Part shown: in pieces, positions 37,513-46,024 of the stretch
Layout: every line of letters begins with the position of its first letter
How positions within the stretch are numbered: the first letter of the stretch is position 1
From: Bacteroidota bacterium
GTDB taxonomy: Bacteria > Bacteroidota > Ignavibacteria > Kapaibacteriales > UBA2268
Assembly (NCBI GenBank): GCA_021780815.1
Contig: JAJXYC010000019.1
Coordinates: forward strand, 1-64,000
Direction of reading: 5' to 3'
Length of the DNA stretch: 64,000 nucleotides
Position numbers and translations under genes: made by a program
Notes under the pieces: generated by a model
Database searches by the model: none
What the model was told of the DNA's origin: nothing
Seen by the model: the letters and a program-made list of their open reading frames with translations, nothing else

Positions 37513-37553
37513 TTTTTATTCCTAAATATATAAATATGAAAATGAATTACTTT

Positions 37554-37619
37554 GGATAGATCCTTCTTGATATATTTATTATTTTAATTTTATTATTTAT
37601 TGCCAAGAAGAATCTATCC
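37554..37619. terminator. Long hairpin after the 173-residue lipoprotein gene
   Basis: Fifteen-base arms (37554-37568 and 37605-37619) pair with a single mismatch around a 36-base AT-rich loop. It lies 18 bases after the minus-strand stop at 37638 and before the start of the next lipoprotein gene. The T-tract is poor, so it may be a terminator, an mRNA-stabilising element or a processing site. Confidence 0.5.
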
Positions 37620-37637
37620 TTTTAAAATTGTTACAAC

Positions 37638-38159
37638 TTACAATGGATAATTTGAATAATCAGGTGAAGACAATGTATCGGCAGTGTAGATAACGTGATA
37701 ATTTACTACATTAGGGTCAGATGTTAAATTTTTTCTTAAAGTTGTAATTCCATTTCTAAGATCATCAAGCATAGGACCTTTAAACACAGATGTATCGCAT
37801 ATTTGTACCCAGTTTCCACCAGCAGCAAAAAAACTTGCAACTGTATTATTTGCAATATGAGCATCAAGTTCATCCCAATAAATTTTCTTTGGAGTTACTA
37901 TTATATCCGGGTAGCAATCGCGTGGTGGTTTTTCACATATTCCATTTCCTATATCAGTTCGGTCAGGATATGTAAGTTCGTTTTGAGCAATGTTTTGCAA
38001 TTGATTTTTGCTTTCTATACTTTTTTTATTAGTAATTGTATTTTTTACAATTGAACTATTTGTTTGTGAATCAGTGCTAACTGGTAAATTGCCAGTTTCT
38101 TTACAGGCTAATACTGAAAGCCCTAGTATTATGATAATACTAATCAAATATTTTTGCAT
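37638..38159 (-). CDS. Small lipoprotein, unknown function
   Basis: A 173-residue lipoprotein starting at the ATG at 38159, where AGAGGT lies 6 bases upstream; the longer frame to 38207 would hide the signal peptide. Lipobox is LSVLAC with Cys19. A Ser/Thr/Asn-rich linker (about 24-60) is followed by a compact domain with cysteines in GICEKPPRDC and VQICDTS. No family was recognised. It lies inside the lipoprotein island, between the two copies of the propeller-like gene and next to the phased repeat array. Confidence 0.6.
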   Translation of the reverse strand: MQKYLISIIIILGLSVLACKETGNLPVSTDSQTNSSIVKNTITNKKSIESKNQLQNIAQNELTYPDRTDIGNGICEKPPRDCYPDIIVTPKKIYWDELDAHIANNTVASFFAAGGNWVQICDTSVFKGPMLDDLRNGITTLRKNLTSDPNVVNYHVIYTADTLSSPDYSNYPL

Positions 38160-38211
38160 TTTATACCTCTTTAAATATTTTTTTAACAAAATTTTACTTG
38201 CATACAAATTT

Positions 38212-38259
38212 TACCTTCCTGAAATTTCTTTTCAACAAACAATTAATAATAGGAAGGTA
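38212..38259. repeat. Inverted repeat upstream of the 173-residue lipoprotein gene
   Basis: Perfect 9-base arms TACCTTCCT and AGGAAGGTA (38212-38220, 38251-38259) with a 30-base spacer. It lies 53-100 bases upstream of the minus-strand start at 38159, and could be an operator or a leader hairpin. The arms are more GC-rich than the surroundings. Confidence 0.45.
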
Positions 38260-38326
38260 GTTATTAAAAGTTTATTAAAAATAAAATTTTTAAAATTGTA
38301 TTTCATAAAATTTCCAAATGCAAATT

Positions 38327-38410
38327 ATCTTTTTTTTATCTTTTTTTTATCTTTTTTTTATCTTTTTTTTATCTTTTTTTTATCTTTTTTTTATCTTTTT
38401 TTTATCTTTT
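38327..38410. repeat. Seven perfect copies of an 11-base repeat with T8 tracts (helically phased)
   Basis: The unit ATCTTTTTTTT is repeated seven times without change from 38327 to 38403, with a partial eighth unit to 38410. The T8 tracts are 11 bases apart, close to one helical turn, so the DNA should be strongly curved. It lies between the small lipoprotein gene and the truncated lipoprotein copy. The partial last unit runs into ATCTTTTGC, the same nonamer that begins the duplicated block at 38481. Confidence 0.9.
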
Positions 38411-38471
38411 GCGAGAATAATTACGCAGTGTGTAAAATAATACACAGTCTAAAGTTGTTTTTACAATACAT

Positions 38472-38549
38472 TCACAAAATATCTTTTGCTTGATTATTGC
38501 AACTTATTAAAACAAAAGACAAAACCAAAAATATTATTATCCTCTGCAT
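38472..38549 (-). pseudogene. Truncated copy of the C-x2-C lipoprotein gene
   Basis: From the ATG at 38549 the first 23 codons are identical in DNA to those of the lipoprotein at 35905-36384, including the signal peptide and the lipobox cysteine. The match then breaks and two new codons lead to TGA, leaving 25 codons. The C-x2-C domain is lost. It sits 3 bases after the stop of the second propeller-like gene, the same arrangement as the intact pair. It could still encode a tiny lipopeptide, but a duplication remnant is the simpler reading. Confidence 0.8.
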
Positions 38550-38552
38550 TTT

Positions 38553-39671
38553 TTAATCCTTTTTAAATTTATAAATATCGAAAGCAATATGTTCTCTATC
38601 TAATTTAGGATTTTTAGATATTAATAATCCCATATTAGTAGGAATAATGTTGGAGAAATCATAGATGCTTCCCTTAAAAAATTGTTCAGTGATTATATTC
38701 AAATCTTTGTCCAATATTATTATAGAAAAATCAGCATATAAGAAATCATTTATCTTGTTATTTTTGTCTGTAAGGGGCATATTATGCCGTATTATTCTAT
38801 AAAATAATTTATTATATTTATCATAAATTAAGTTAAAGTAACTGCCGTGTGCCATATTAAATTCTCGAAAAGATTTAATATCGTGTTCTTTGGTTGAATC
38901 TAAGAAATCAAACTTATCTAAAAAATTACTTTTTGCATTAATTGATTTTAATAAATTTCCCTGCAAATCATAAATATAAAGATTAGGGTCAACTTCAAAA
39001 GAATATATTAATTGATTATTTACAATATTAAAGGCGGCAGCATATTTCCCGAAATCTTTATTGTATTTATATAAGTTAGGGAAAGATATAGTTAAAAAAC
39101 TGGTATCCTTTTTTAAATCATATATGAATAGGCATTTTCCAAAATAGAATTGACGTGGTGGTAATTTTGCTCTTGCTTCCATAAAGATAGAATTTTGATA
39201 AATTCCGATAGGGCAACAGATAGAAGAAGCCTCATATTTTGTATTGTTATCTTTTAACATTGAAGACAGATCTTTTATTTGATATATTTTTCCTGATGTA
39301 TCAGAAACAATCAACTTATTAAGGTTATAATCGTAAGCAAAAATTTTATTAAAATTTTGTATTAATAATCCCCCATTGTATTCCAACAAGTTGTTATTAA
39401 ATCTAATTATTTTGAATAATTTTTTTGTAGTTAAATTATAAATATCCCAAGAGTTTCTTATATTATTATATTTGCATAAGTAATTATTGCTGGAAGATTT
39501 ATCTACATAAATTAATAACTTGCCCCCGGTATTGTCTGTTGAATCGTCAATAGCAATATTTATTGTACTTACTTTGTATAAAAGATTTTTTTCGTTGTTT
39601 TTGTGAGTACAAGAAATCAAAATAAGAATGAAAAATAAAATAGTTGATAATTTGGTTAATGAATGCTTCAT
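38553..39671 (-). CDS. Lipoprotein resembling Bacteroidota beta-propeller/DUF4221-type proteins (copy 2)
   Basis: A 372-residue paralogue of 36388-37512, with the same signal peptide pattern (lipobox Cys21) and the same AGGAAT site before the ATG. Many segments match (YIYDLQGNLLKSINAKSNFL, the RIIRHNMPL motif, the final LDREHIAFDIYKF), while the rest has diverged widely. The last 63 bases of the gene are identical to copy 1 and belong to a 136-base identical block. Its downstream partner is reduced to a 25-codon remnant. Family assignment is tentative. Confidence 0.65.
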   Translation of the reverse strand: MKHSLTKLSTILFFILILISCTHKNNEKNLLYKVSTINIAIDDSTDNTGGKLLIYVDKSSSNNYLCKYNNIRNSWDIYNLTTKKLFKIIRFNNNLLEYNGGLLIQNFNKIFAYDYNLNKLIVSDTSGKIYQIKDLSSMLKDNNTKYEASSICCPIGIYQNSIFMEARAKLPPRQFYFGKCLFIYDLKKDTSFLTISFPNLYKYNKDFGKYAAAFNIVNNQLIYSFEVDPNLYIYDLQGNLLKSINAKSNFLDKFDFLDSTKEHDIKSFREFNMAHGSYFNLIYDKYNKLFYRIIRHNMPLTDKNNKINDFLYADFSIIILDKDLNIITEQFFKGSIYDFSNIIPTNMGLLISKNPKLDREHIAFDIYKFKKD

Positions 39672-39790
39672 TTTTTATTCCTGTTTAAACTCTTTTATAT
39701 GACAATTTAATTATCAATAAAGTTACAGGTCTATAAAATTTTTAAATGAATTGTGAATTATATTTTACTAATTTTATTAGCAGAGGTGCA

Positions 39791-40720
39791 TTACTTTTGC
39801 CAAAAGATAGGACCTGTTTTGTAAATAAATCCTGGTAGTTCTTTTTGAAAGAAGTTACTTACGCTTTTAGAAAGTTCTATTAAATTAAGGATGTTTATTG
39901 TAGTATCAATTCCTTCACGTTTAAGGAAATGTACAACGTCTTCGGTTGCTACATTGCCAGCGGCAACTTTTGTAAAAGGGCAACCGCCCAAACCACCAAA
40001 AGATGTTTCTATATATTTTACTCCTGCTTGGATAGCAGATTGTACATTTAAAAGTCCCAATCCATAGGTATTATGGAAATGACAAGCTAATGTTAAAGTT
40101 GGATCTAATTGATAAATTTCTTTAAATAATTCTTTTACGTAAGTTGGATTGGCATGCCCGGCGGTATCCGCAAGACTAATATTTTTGATATTTGCTGCTA
40201 AATATTGGCGAATAATTGCAATTACTTTTTCTTTTGGTACTTTTCCTTCATAGCCACAGCCAAAAGCGGATTGAACAGAAACTTGCACTTCAAAACCTTC
40301 TTTTATTGCAAGCATAGCCATTTCAATTATTCTTGTTGTGGCTTCACTAACAGTCATCCTTGTATTTTTGTAGCTATGAGTTTCACTTGCCGACACACCC
40401 ATTAATATTTTTCCAACTTTTGAATTTATAGCTCTTTCCAAGCCTTTTTCGTTTAAAACAAGTGCCGTTAAAGTAACATCTTCGGGAATTGCAAAATTAA
40501 TTTGATTGTTATTAATTCTGTTAAAAATTTCGTCAGTATCAGCCATTTGTGGTAATACTTTTGGGTTTACAAATGAACCAACTTGAATGAATTTTATTCC
40601 TGAATTTATTAAATTTTCTAACCATTTTAATTTAATATCAATTGGTACAATTTGAGTTTCAGATTGTAATCCATCTCTTAATCCTACTTCATGAATAATT
40701 AATGTTTGGTTAACTTGCAT
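39791..40720 (-). CDS. Hydroxymethylglutaryl-CoA lyase family protein
   Basis: A 309-residue TIM-barrel lyase of the HMGL-like family, which splits 3-hydroxy-3-methylglutaryl-CoA into acetyl-CoA and acetoacetate in leucine breakdown. Seen: EVGLRDGLQ (11-19) with catalytic Arg15 and Asp16, metal ligands His214 and His216 in CHFHNTYG, and Cys247 in GLGGCPF, the active-site cysteine loop of true HMG-CoA lyases. It follows rsmG after 16 bases. No other leucine-degradation gene is in view. Confidence 0.88.
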   Translation of the reverse strand: MQVNQTLIIHEVGLRDGLQSETQIVPIDIKLKWLENLINSGIKFIQVGSFVNPKVLPQMADTDEIFNRINNNQINFAIPEDVTLTALVLNEKGLERAINSKVGKILMGVSASETHSYKNTRMTVSEATTRIIEMAMLAIKEGFEVQVSVQSAFGCGYEGKVPKEKVIAIIRQYLAANIKNISLADTAGHANPTYVKELFKEIYQLDPTLTLACHFHNTYGLGLLNVQSAIQAGVKYIETSFGGLGGCPFTKVAAGNVATEDVVHFLKREGIDTTINILNLIELSKSVSNFFQKELPGFIYKTGPIFWQK

Positions 40721-40736
40721 TTATTATCACTCCAAA

Positions 40737-41393
40737 TTATAATTCAATTATTAAGAGTTTTTTGTTTTCTTGTTTGAAATAATCATAGCCAAAAAAATCA
40801 ATTGTAATTTCGCTAACTTTTAAATAATTATTCAAAAGTTTCAAATCTTCAATTTCGTTTGATAAATCGCCACCTTTCCATAGAATCATTTTTCCATTCT
40901 TTTTTAATAAATTTTGTGCCCAAATAAAAATTTTAGATGCTGGAGCAACTGCACGAGAAACGACTAAATCAAATTTATTTTGGTATAATGGATTTTGAGC
41001 AAATACTTCTGCCCTGACTGCTTTTGCTTCAATATTTCTTAGTCCAGTATGTTTTGCAAGCATTTCAACAATTTTGATTTTTTTTGTAATAGAATCAATT
41101 AAAGTAAGATAAATCGTCGGGTTAGCTATTTTTAATGGAATACCTGGTAGCCCACCGCCAGTTCCAATATCTATTACTTTTGCTTTTTCAGGAATATTTA
41201 CATATTTCATTATTGTTAAAGAGTGCAAGATATGCTTTGCTAATACAAAATCAATGTCTTTGCGGGAGACCATATTTACTTTTTCGTTCCAATAAATTAA
41301 CTCTTTATGAAAACGGCGCATATTATCCATTTGTTCTTCGCTTAATATGATTTTATTTGCTGAGCATACAGTCCAAAATTCTATAAAATCCAT
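40737..41393 (-). CDS. rsmG: 16S rRNA (guanine-N7) methyltransferase RsmG
   Basis: A 218-residue Rossmann-fold methyltransferase that methylates N7 of G527 in 16S rRNA. Seen: NMVSRKDIDFVLAKHILHS near the N terminus and the SAM motif IDIGTGGGLPGIPLK (75-88 region), both characteristic of RsmG/GidB. It heads a two-gene run with the HMG-CoA lyase gene. Its leader contains three copies of a 9-base repeat. It is not next to mnmG or parA here. Confidence 0.92.
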   Translation of the reverse strand: MDFIEFWTVCSANKIILSEEQMDNMRRFHKELIYWNEKVNMVSRKDIDFVLAKHILHSLTIMKYVNIPEKAKVIDIGTGGGLPGIPLKIANPTIYLTLIDSITKKIKIVEMLAKHTGLRNIEAKAVRAEVFAQNPLYQNKFDLVVSRAVAPASKIFIWAQNLLKKNGKMILWKGGDLSNEIEDLKLLNNYLKVSEITIDFFGYDYFKQENKKLLIIEL

Positions 41394-41402
41394 TTTTGTA
41401 TA

Positions 41403-41429
41403 TTTGTTAAATTTGTTAAATTTGTTAAT
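41403..41429. repeat. Three tandem 9-base repeats in the rsmG leader
   Basis: TTTGTTAAA occurs twice perfectly and a third time with one change. It lies between a TAATTTTG box (minus, 41440-41447) and the rsmG ATG, so it would be in the 5' untranslated region. May be slippage in AT-rich DNA. Confidence 0.6.
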
Positions 41430-41439
41430 TTCAAATTGA

Positions 41440-41447
41440 CAAAATTA
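41440..41447 (-). promoter_or_regulatory. Putative -7 promoter box for rsmG
   Basis: Reads TAATTTTG on the minus strand, 46 bases upstream of the rsmG ATG at 41393. Confidence 0.4.
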
Positions 41448-41486
41448 AACTATTACAACGAAATAAATAAATTGAGTGTGTAAAAA

Positions 41487-42161
41487 TTGGAAAATAATAA
41501 TATTCAAAATACAGACCAAAGTATCCAAAATACAAATAAACCTTTTTTCAGTATTGTAATATGTGCCTATAATAGGAGCATAATTTTACCAAGAGCTTTG
41601 AATTCTTTATTTGACCAAGAATATAAAGATTTTGAAATTTTGCTTGTTGATGATGGAAGTGATGACAACACATATAAAGTTTATCAAAATTTTAGGAATA
41701 AATTCCATTTGATAAGATATATTTACCAGATACATAAAGGTTTACCACAAGCAAGGAACTTGGGTATTGCATCAAGCAAAGGTAAATACATTACTTTTTT
41801 AGATTCCGATGATGCTTATGAAAGCAATCATCTGCTTACACGTTTTGAAATTTTATCAGCTCATCCAGAAGTAGATTTGCTCTATGGAGGATTACGAGTT
41901 ATTGGCAATCCTTTTGTTCCAGATACAAATGACCCTACGAAAGTTATTCATATAGATAAATGTATTGTTGGTGGAACTTTCTTTTTTAAAAAAGAAATAT
42001 CAAAAAAAATTAATGGATTTGCTAATTTAAAATATGGCGATGATGTTGATTTTTTTGAAAGGGCAAAAAAAAATGGAGCAATTACTTTGAGAACAAACAT
42101 CAATACTTATTTGTATTATCGGGACCAAGATGATTCAATTTGTAATACTTATTCAAGCTAA
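41487..42161 (+). CDS. Family 2 glycosyltransferase
   Basis: A 224-residue GT-A glycosyltransferase. Seen: SIVICAYNRS (22-31), VDDGSDDNT (54-62 region), the DxD-type FLDSDDAYE (about 108-116), and a later YGDDVDFFERA with a candidate catalytic Asp. It probably transfers a nucleotide-activated sugar to a lipid- or polysaccharide-linked acceptor. There is no ATG in the first part of the frame; the best start is TTG at 41487. It is short, with no membrane segment. nth follows after 5 bases. Confidence 0.85.
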   Translation: MENNNIQNTDQSIQNTNKPFFSIVICAYNRSIILPRALNSLFDQEYKDFEILLVDDGSDDNTYKVYQNFRNKFHLIRYIYQIHKGLPQARNLGIASSKGKYITFLDSDDAYESNHLLTRFEILSAHPEVDLLYGGLRVIGNPFVPDTNDPTKVIHIDKCIVGGTFFFKKEISKKINGFANLKYGDDVDFFERAKKNGAITLRTNINTYLYYRDQDDSICNTYSS

Positions 42162-42166
42162 AAAAT

Positions 42167-42820
42167 ATGAGCTTTAAAAATGAAACTTTTGAAGAGCAAC
42201 AAAAACGAATGCAAAAAGTAATTGAACTTTTAGCCAACGAATATCCTGATGTTAAAATTCAGTTAAATTTTTCTACTCCATTCGAACTGCTTGTAGCCAC
42301 AATTTTGTCGGCTCAATGTACAGATGAGCGTGTAAATAAAGTTACGCCAATATTGTTTGCAAAGTATAAAAATATAGGAAGATATTTCCAAGTTCCACAA
42401 AAAGAACTTGAAGAAGATATTTTTTCTACTGGATTTTATAAATCTAAAGCAGAAAAAATTCAAAAGACTGCAAAGATAATTTCAGAAAAATTTAATGGAG
42501 AAGTTCCAAATTCGTTAGAAAAACTATTGGAATTGCCTGGAGTGGGGCGAAAAACAGCAAATGTTATTTTAGGGCATATATTTAATATTCCAGCAATTGT
42601 TGTAGATACTCATGTTATAAGAATAACAAATAAGTTAGGCTTTGTTGATACGGAAAATGCTGAAAAAATCGAGTTTAAACTAATGGATTTAGTTCCAAAA
42701 GAAAAATGGGTAGTATTTACTCATTATTTAATTAATCATGGTCGAAAAATTTGTATAGCTAGAAAACCAAAATGTAAAGAATGTTTTATTTCTAAATATT
42801 GCCCAACAGCGGAAATATAG
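42167..42820 (+). CDS. nth: Endonuclease III (DNA glycosylase/AP lyase)
   Basis: A 217-residue base-excision repair enzyme that removes oxidised pyrimidines and cuts the abasic site. The helix-hairpin-helix LPGVGRKTAN holds catalytic Lys129, Asp147 lies in VVDTHVIR, and the Fe-S cluster ligands are Cys196, Cys203, Cys206 and Cys212 in the expected C-x6-C-x2-C-x5-C spacing. All are intact. It follows the glycosyltransferase by 5 bases. Confidence 0.95.
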   Translation: MSFKNETFEEQQKRMQKVIELLANEYPDVKIQLNFSTPFELLVATILSAQCTDERVNKVTPILFAKYKNIGRYFQVPQKELEEDIFSTGFYKSKAEKIQKTAKIISEKFNGEVPNSLEKLLELPGVGRKTANVILGHIFNIPAIVVDTHVIRITNKLGFVDTENAEKIEFKLMDLVPKEKWVVFTHYLINHGRKICIARKPKCKECFISKYCPTAEI

Positions 42821-42982
42821 AATAAATACCACAATACAAATATTTAGTTAATTGTAGAGAACACATAGAGATTATATCGTTATTAAACAATCTATGCTTA
42901 CTTGTTCTTATATTTTAACATATTTTTGCTTTTCCCAGTAAAAATATGTACTAATATGATATTTAATTTGATAAATTATTAT

Positions 42983-42990
42983 TAAATTTG
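42983..42990 (+). promoter_or_regulatory. Putative -7 promoter box for sucD
   Basis: TAAATTTG fits TAnnTTTG and ends 34 bases before the ATG at 43025. The rest of the 204-base gap after nth shows only an imperfect short hairpin (about 42867-42898). Confidence 0.4.
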
Positions 42991-43024
42991 TAATTATAAA
43001 AAAATTAACTTTAAGGAAAAATAA

Positions 43025-43975
43025 ATGAGTATATTATTAGATAAAAAAACCAAGGTCCTTGTACAAGGAATAACAGGTTCAGAAGGAACATTCCATACTT
43101 CCCAAATGATCGAGTATGGGACACAAGTTGTTGGAGGTGTAACACCAGGCAAAGGCGGACAATCATATTCAGGTAAAGGAGAAAATATATTTAGCCAAGC
43201 AGTTCCAATATTCAACACTGTGAAAGAGGCTGTAAAAGAAACAAATGCAAATGCGACAATAATATTTGTGCCGCCTGCTTACGCTTCCGATGCAATATTA
43301 GAAGCAATAGATGCCGAACTTGATTTAATTGTTACAATTACTGAGGGAATTCCAACAAAAGATATGATTTATGTTTATGATGCGTTGAAGAATTCCAAAA
43401 CCGTAATGATAGGACCAAATTGTCCAGGTATCATAACTCCCAAAGAAGCAAAAATGGGTATAATGCCCGGATTTATTCATAAAAAAGGCGTCGTAGGCGT
43501 TGTTTCACGTAGTGGGACTTTGACTTACGAAGCTGTAAAACAAATAACAGATATTAATTTAGGTGAATCAACAGCAGTAGGAATAGGTGGCGACCCAATT
43601 ATTGGTAGTCAGTTCATTGATATAATTAAACTTTTCAATGAAGATCCAAAAACAAGTGCAATTATGATGATTGGTGAAATTGGTGGCAATGCAGAAGAAA
43701 CAGCCGCTGAATATATCAAATATCATGTTAAAAAACCAGTAATTGGATTTATTGCTGGAAAAACTGCACCTCCGGGTCGTCGTATGGGACATGCTGGTGC
43801 TATAATTTCTGGTGGTAAAGGTACAGCAAGAGATAAGATGCTAGCTCTTGAATCTGCTGGTATTAGTGTTGTTGAATCTCCGGCTGACATAGGTATTTCT
43901 GTTGCTAAAGCTTTGAAAAATTTTAATTTAAATGAATCTGATGAAAAAAACGTAACTCCTAAAAAAAAGAAATAG
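43025..43975 (+). CDS. sucD: Succinate-CoA ligase alpha subunit
   Basis: A 316-residue alpha subunit of succinyl-CoA synthetase, which makes ATP or GTP in the citric acid cycle. Seen: CoA-binding [11 protein letters not shown] (15-25), [10 protein letters not shown] (130-139) and the phosphorylated His256 in GHAGAII. An AAGGA site precedes the ATG. The C terminus carries an extra tail ending in KKKK. The beta subunit gene sucC is not adjacent, although the two are often paired. Confidence 0.95.
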   Translation: MSILLDKKTKVLVQGITGSEGTFHTSQMIEYGTQVVGGVTPGKGGQSYSGKGENIFSQAVPIFNTVKEAVKETNANATIIFVPPAYASDAILEAIDAELDLIVTITEGIPTKDMIYVYDALKNSKTVMIGPNCPGIITPKEAKMGIMPGFIHKKGVVGVVSRSGTLTYEAVKQITDINLGESTAVGIGGDPIIGSQFIDIIKLFNEDPKTSAIMMIGEIGGNAEETAAEYIKYHVKKPVIGFIAGKTAPPGRRMGHAGAIISGGKGTARDKMLALESAGISVVESPADIGISVAKALKNFNLNESDEKNVTPKKKK

Positions 43976-44048
43976 GACAGTATTATAGGTAAACAAAATT
44001 TAATTATTTGTATATTTACATTTATATGTTATTTTAATAAGGAATTGT

Positions 44049-44465
44049 ATGGGAAATGTAACATTTGGGATGATTAAACCCGATGCTGTAAGAAAAAATT
44101 ATAGTGGAAAGATTCTTGATATGATTTTAAATACAGGCTTTAAAATCAATGGTTTAAAATTAATTAAACTAACTACTTGCCAAGCAAAAAAGTTTTACGA
44201 AGTTCATAAAGAAAGACCATTTTACAATGAATTGGTAGAATATATCACAAGTGGTCCAGTAATAGCACTTGCTTTAGAAAAAGATAATGCTGTTGAAGAT
44301 TACCGCAAATTACTTGGGGCAACAGACCCGCTTGAAGCGGCAGATGGAACAATTAGAAAACTTTACGGTGAATCAAAAGCTATCAATGCTATTCACGGTT
44401 CTGATTCTGATGATAATGCAAAAATAGAAATTTCGTTTATGTTCAGTAATTTAGATTTGGTTTAA
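44049..44465 (+). CDS. ndk: Nucleoside diphosphate kinase
   Basis: A 138-residue enzyme that balances nucleoside triphosphates by phosphate transfer through His116 in AIHGSDS. The N-terminal [13 protein letters not shown] and the [16 protein letters not shown] segment are the standard family motifs. Length is normal. AAGGAATTGT precedes the ATG. It starts a tight run with the Nudix gene 8 bases later. Confidence 0.96.
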   Translation: MGNVTFGMIKPDAVRKNYSGKILDMILNTGFKINGLKLIKLTTCQAKKFYEVHKERPFYNELVEYITSGPVIALALEKDNAVEDYRKLLGATDPLEAADGTIRKLYGESKAINAIHGSDSDDNAKIEISFMFSNLDLV

Positions 44466-44473
44466 GTTAATTT

Positions 44474-45016
44474 ATGGCAGAAAGTTTCAGTAAGAAGTCA
44501 TCTAAAATAATTCATCAAAATCCTTACTGGAATTATAAATTAGACGAATACATTATTCCCTCGGGTGATATACGTAATTATTACTACGTAGACTCCCGAG
44601 GGTCTTCTATTATTATTCCCAAAATTGATGATAAGCATTTTATTTTGATTGAGCAATACCGATATTTAAATCAAAAAGTAAGTATAGAATTTCCAGGGGG
44701 CGGTCTAATTCCAAATATTTCTTATCCAGAAAATGCTTTAAAAGAATTAGAGGAAGAAACAGGTTATAAAACAGATATTAATTCTTTGACTTTAATAGGA
44801 GAATTTAATCCGTGTATTGGAATGACCAATGAGATTTGTAAAGTATATCTGGCTGAAAATTTACAACAAACAATACAACAGCCTGATGAAGAGGAAGAAA
44901 TTAAAATCCTTGTTCTAAATCCTGATGAAATAAATTCAATGATAAAATCAAATAAAATTTGGAGTGGAATGTCTATATCTTCGTGGTTTTTTTATGTATC
45001 AAAATTTATGATTTAA
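44474..45016 (+). CDS. Nudix hydrolase, ADP-ribose pyrophosphatase type
   Basis: A 180-residue Nudix protein. The box runs from GGGLIPN to the metal-binding KELEEETGY (75-98), with Lys in place of the usual Arg of REUxEExGU. The N-terminal pattern VDSRGSSIIIPKID and IEQYRYL resembles NudF-type ADP-sugar hydrolases. It probably cleaves ADP-ribose or another nucleoside diphosphate sugar. The next gene starts two bases after its stop. Confidence 0.87.
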   Translation: MAESFSKKSSKIIHQNPYWNYKLDEYIIPSGDIRNYYYVDSRGSSIIIPKIDDKHFILIEQYRYLNQKVSIEFPGGGLIPNISYPENALKELEEETGYKTDINSLTLIGEFNPCIGMTNEICKVYLAENLQQTIQQPDEEEEIKILVLNPDEINSMIKSNKIWSGMSISSWFFYVSKFMI

Positions 45017-45017
45017 A

Positions 45018-46010
45018 ATGAAAAAATTGTCTTTAACTCTTTTGCTTTTTTTACTTTTTACAAATTTAAATGTATTTACACAAGAACAAGAAGTAACCAA
45101 AGGTACAAACAGTGAAAAAGTAGAATTACCGAAATTCTATATTCATCCTAAGTATCCTGTAAATTTAGCATTTGCATATAAAAGAAGTGAAACAACTAAA
45201 GTAACCCAAATTTTTAGTGATTCAACAACTCGTTCTTATGACAGAACTTTGAATATATATTTTACATTGTATGCTCCTGGTAGAGAAATTGAAGGAGTTA
45301 CAAAATTGTCAGTTACTATTGATTCGTTGGAGTATTTGTTCGTTACAGGAAAAGACACAATTAAATACAATTCCCAAGATGATGAAGCGGTTCCTCCTTT
45401 TAATTTTCAAGACTATGAAGCAAGTTCAATAGTATTAGGTAAAGAATTTCATTTCTATTATTCTCCTTATTGGGATTTTGGAAAAATTGACGGGGAAAAA
45501 CTTGCAGAAGTTAGACGTTATGTCAATGATCCAAGCAATGGTATTAAAGATTCATTAAGGAACTATATTTGGAATTATCATCTCTCCGATGAATATTTAT
45601 CTAATATTGTAGATGTTATGAAAAATTTGATGCCAACAAGAAATATTGATACTGCTACACAAATAAATATTCCTTTTAAAATTGATATTGATGAAATTAA
45701 ATTAATAGACACAACAGCTAAATATAAATTAACGGAAATATCATCAGTTTTAAATACATTAACTTGTAAGATTAGTCATTTAACCAATAGAGAAAAAAAG
45801 GTGAGAATATTTGAATTTGGTAGATTGGTTAATGTGCTTGATTGTGATGGAACAGGAAGTTATGAATTGCAAGTAACTCCACAAGGAAGAGTAGATGGAG
45901 CTAAAGGTACATTTAATATCATAATAGATGTTAAAGATATGAACGAGATTATAAAAGAAAAAATTGATGTTGAGATTAATTATCAATTAATGAGGAATTA
46001 TAAAATTTAA
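45018..46010 (+). CDS. Exported protein, unknown function
   Basis: A 330-residue protein with a signal peptide (about 1-21, cleavage near VFTQ). The body is rich in beta-strands with no motif I can name; it includes a conserved-looking VNLAFAYKRSETTKV after the N terminus and a DIDEIKLIDTT stretch. It starts two bases after the Nudix gene and is followed 14 bases later by an outer-membrane protein gene, so it probably acts in the periplasm or envelope with that neighbour. No family claimed. Confidence 0.6.
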   Translation: MKKLSLTLLLFLLFTNLNVFTQEQEVTKGTNSEKVELPKFYIHPKYPVNLAFAYKRSETTKVTQIFSDSTTRSYDRTLNIYFTLYAPGREIEGVTKLSVTIDSLEYLFVTGKDTIKYNSQDDEAVPPFNFQDYEASSIVLGKEFHFYYSPYWDFGKIDGEKLAEVRRYVNDPSNGIKDSLRNYIWNYHLSDEYLSNIVDVMKNLMPTRNIDTATQINIPFKIDIDEIKLIDTTAKYKLTEISSVLNTLTCKISHLTNREKKVRIFEFGRLVNVLDCDGTGSYELQVTPQGRVDGAKGTFNIIIDVKDMNEIIKEKIDVEINYQLMRNYKI

Positions 46011-46024
46011 TTCTGGAAATAAGT

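Noticed and set aside
38327-38410. CRISPR-like array
   Set aside because: Units are 11 bases with no spacers and no cas gene in the window; it is a simple tandem repeat.
38008-38493. Plus-strand open frame of 161 codons spanning the phased repeat
   Set aside because: It is built from the 11-base repeat (Phe/Leu-rich repeats) and overlaps the opposite-strand lipoprotein gene; no ribosome site or family was seen.
41403-41429. Promoter array made of TTTG repeats
   Set aside because: The repeats lie downstream of a better box and on the non-template side for rsmG; simple tandem repetition is a better reading.
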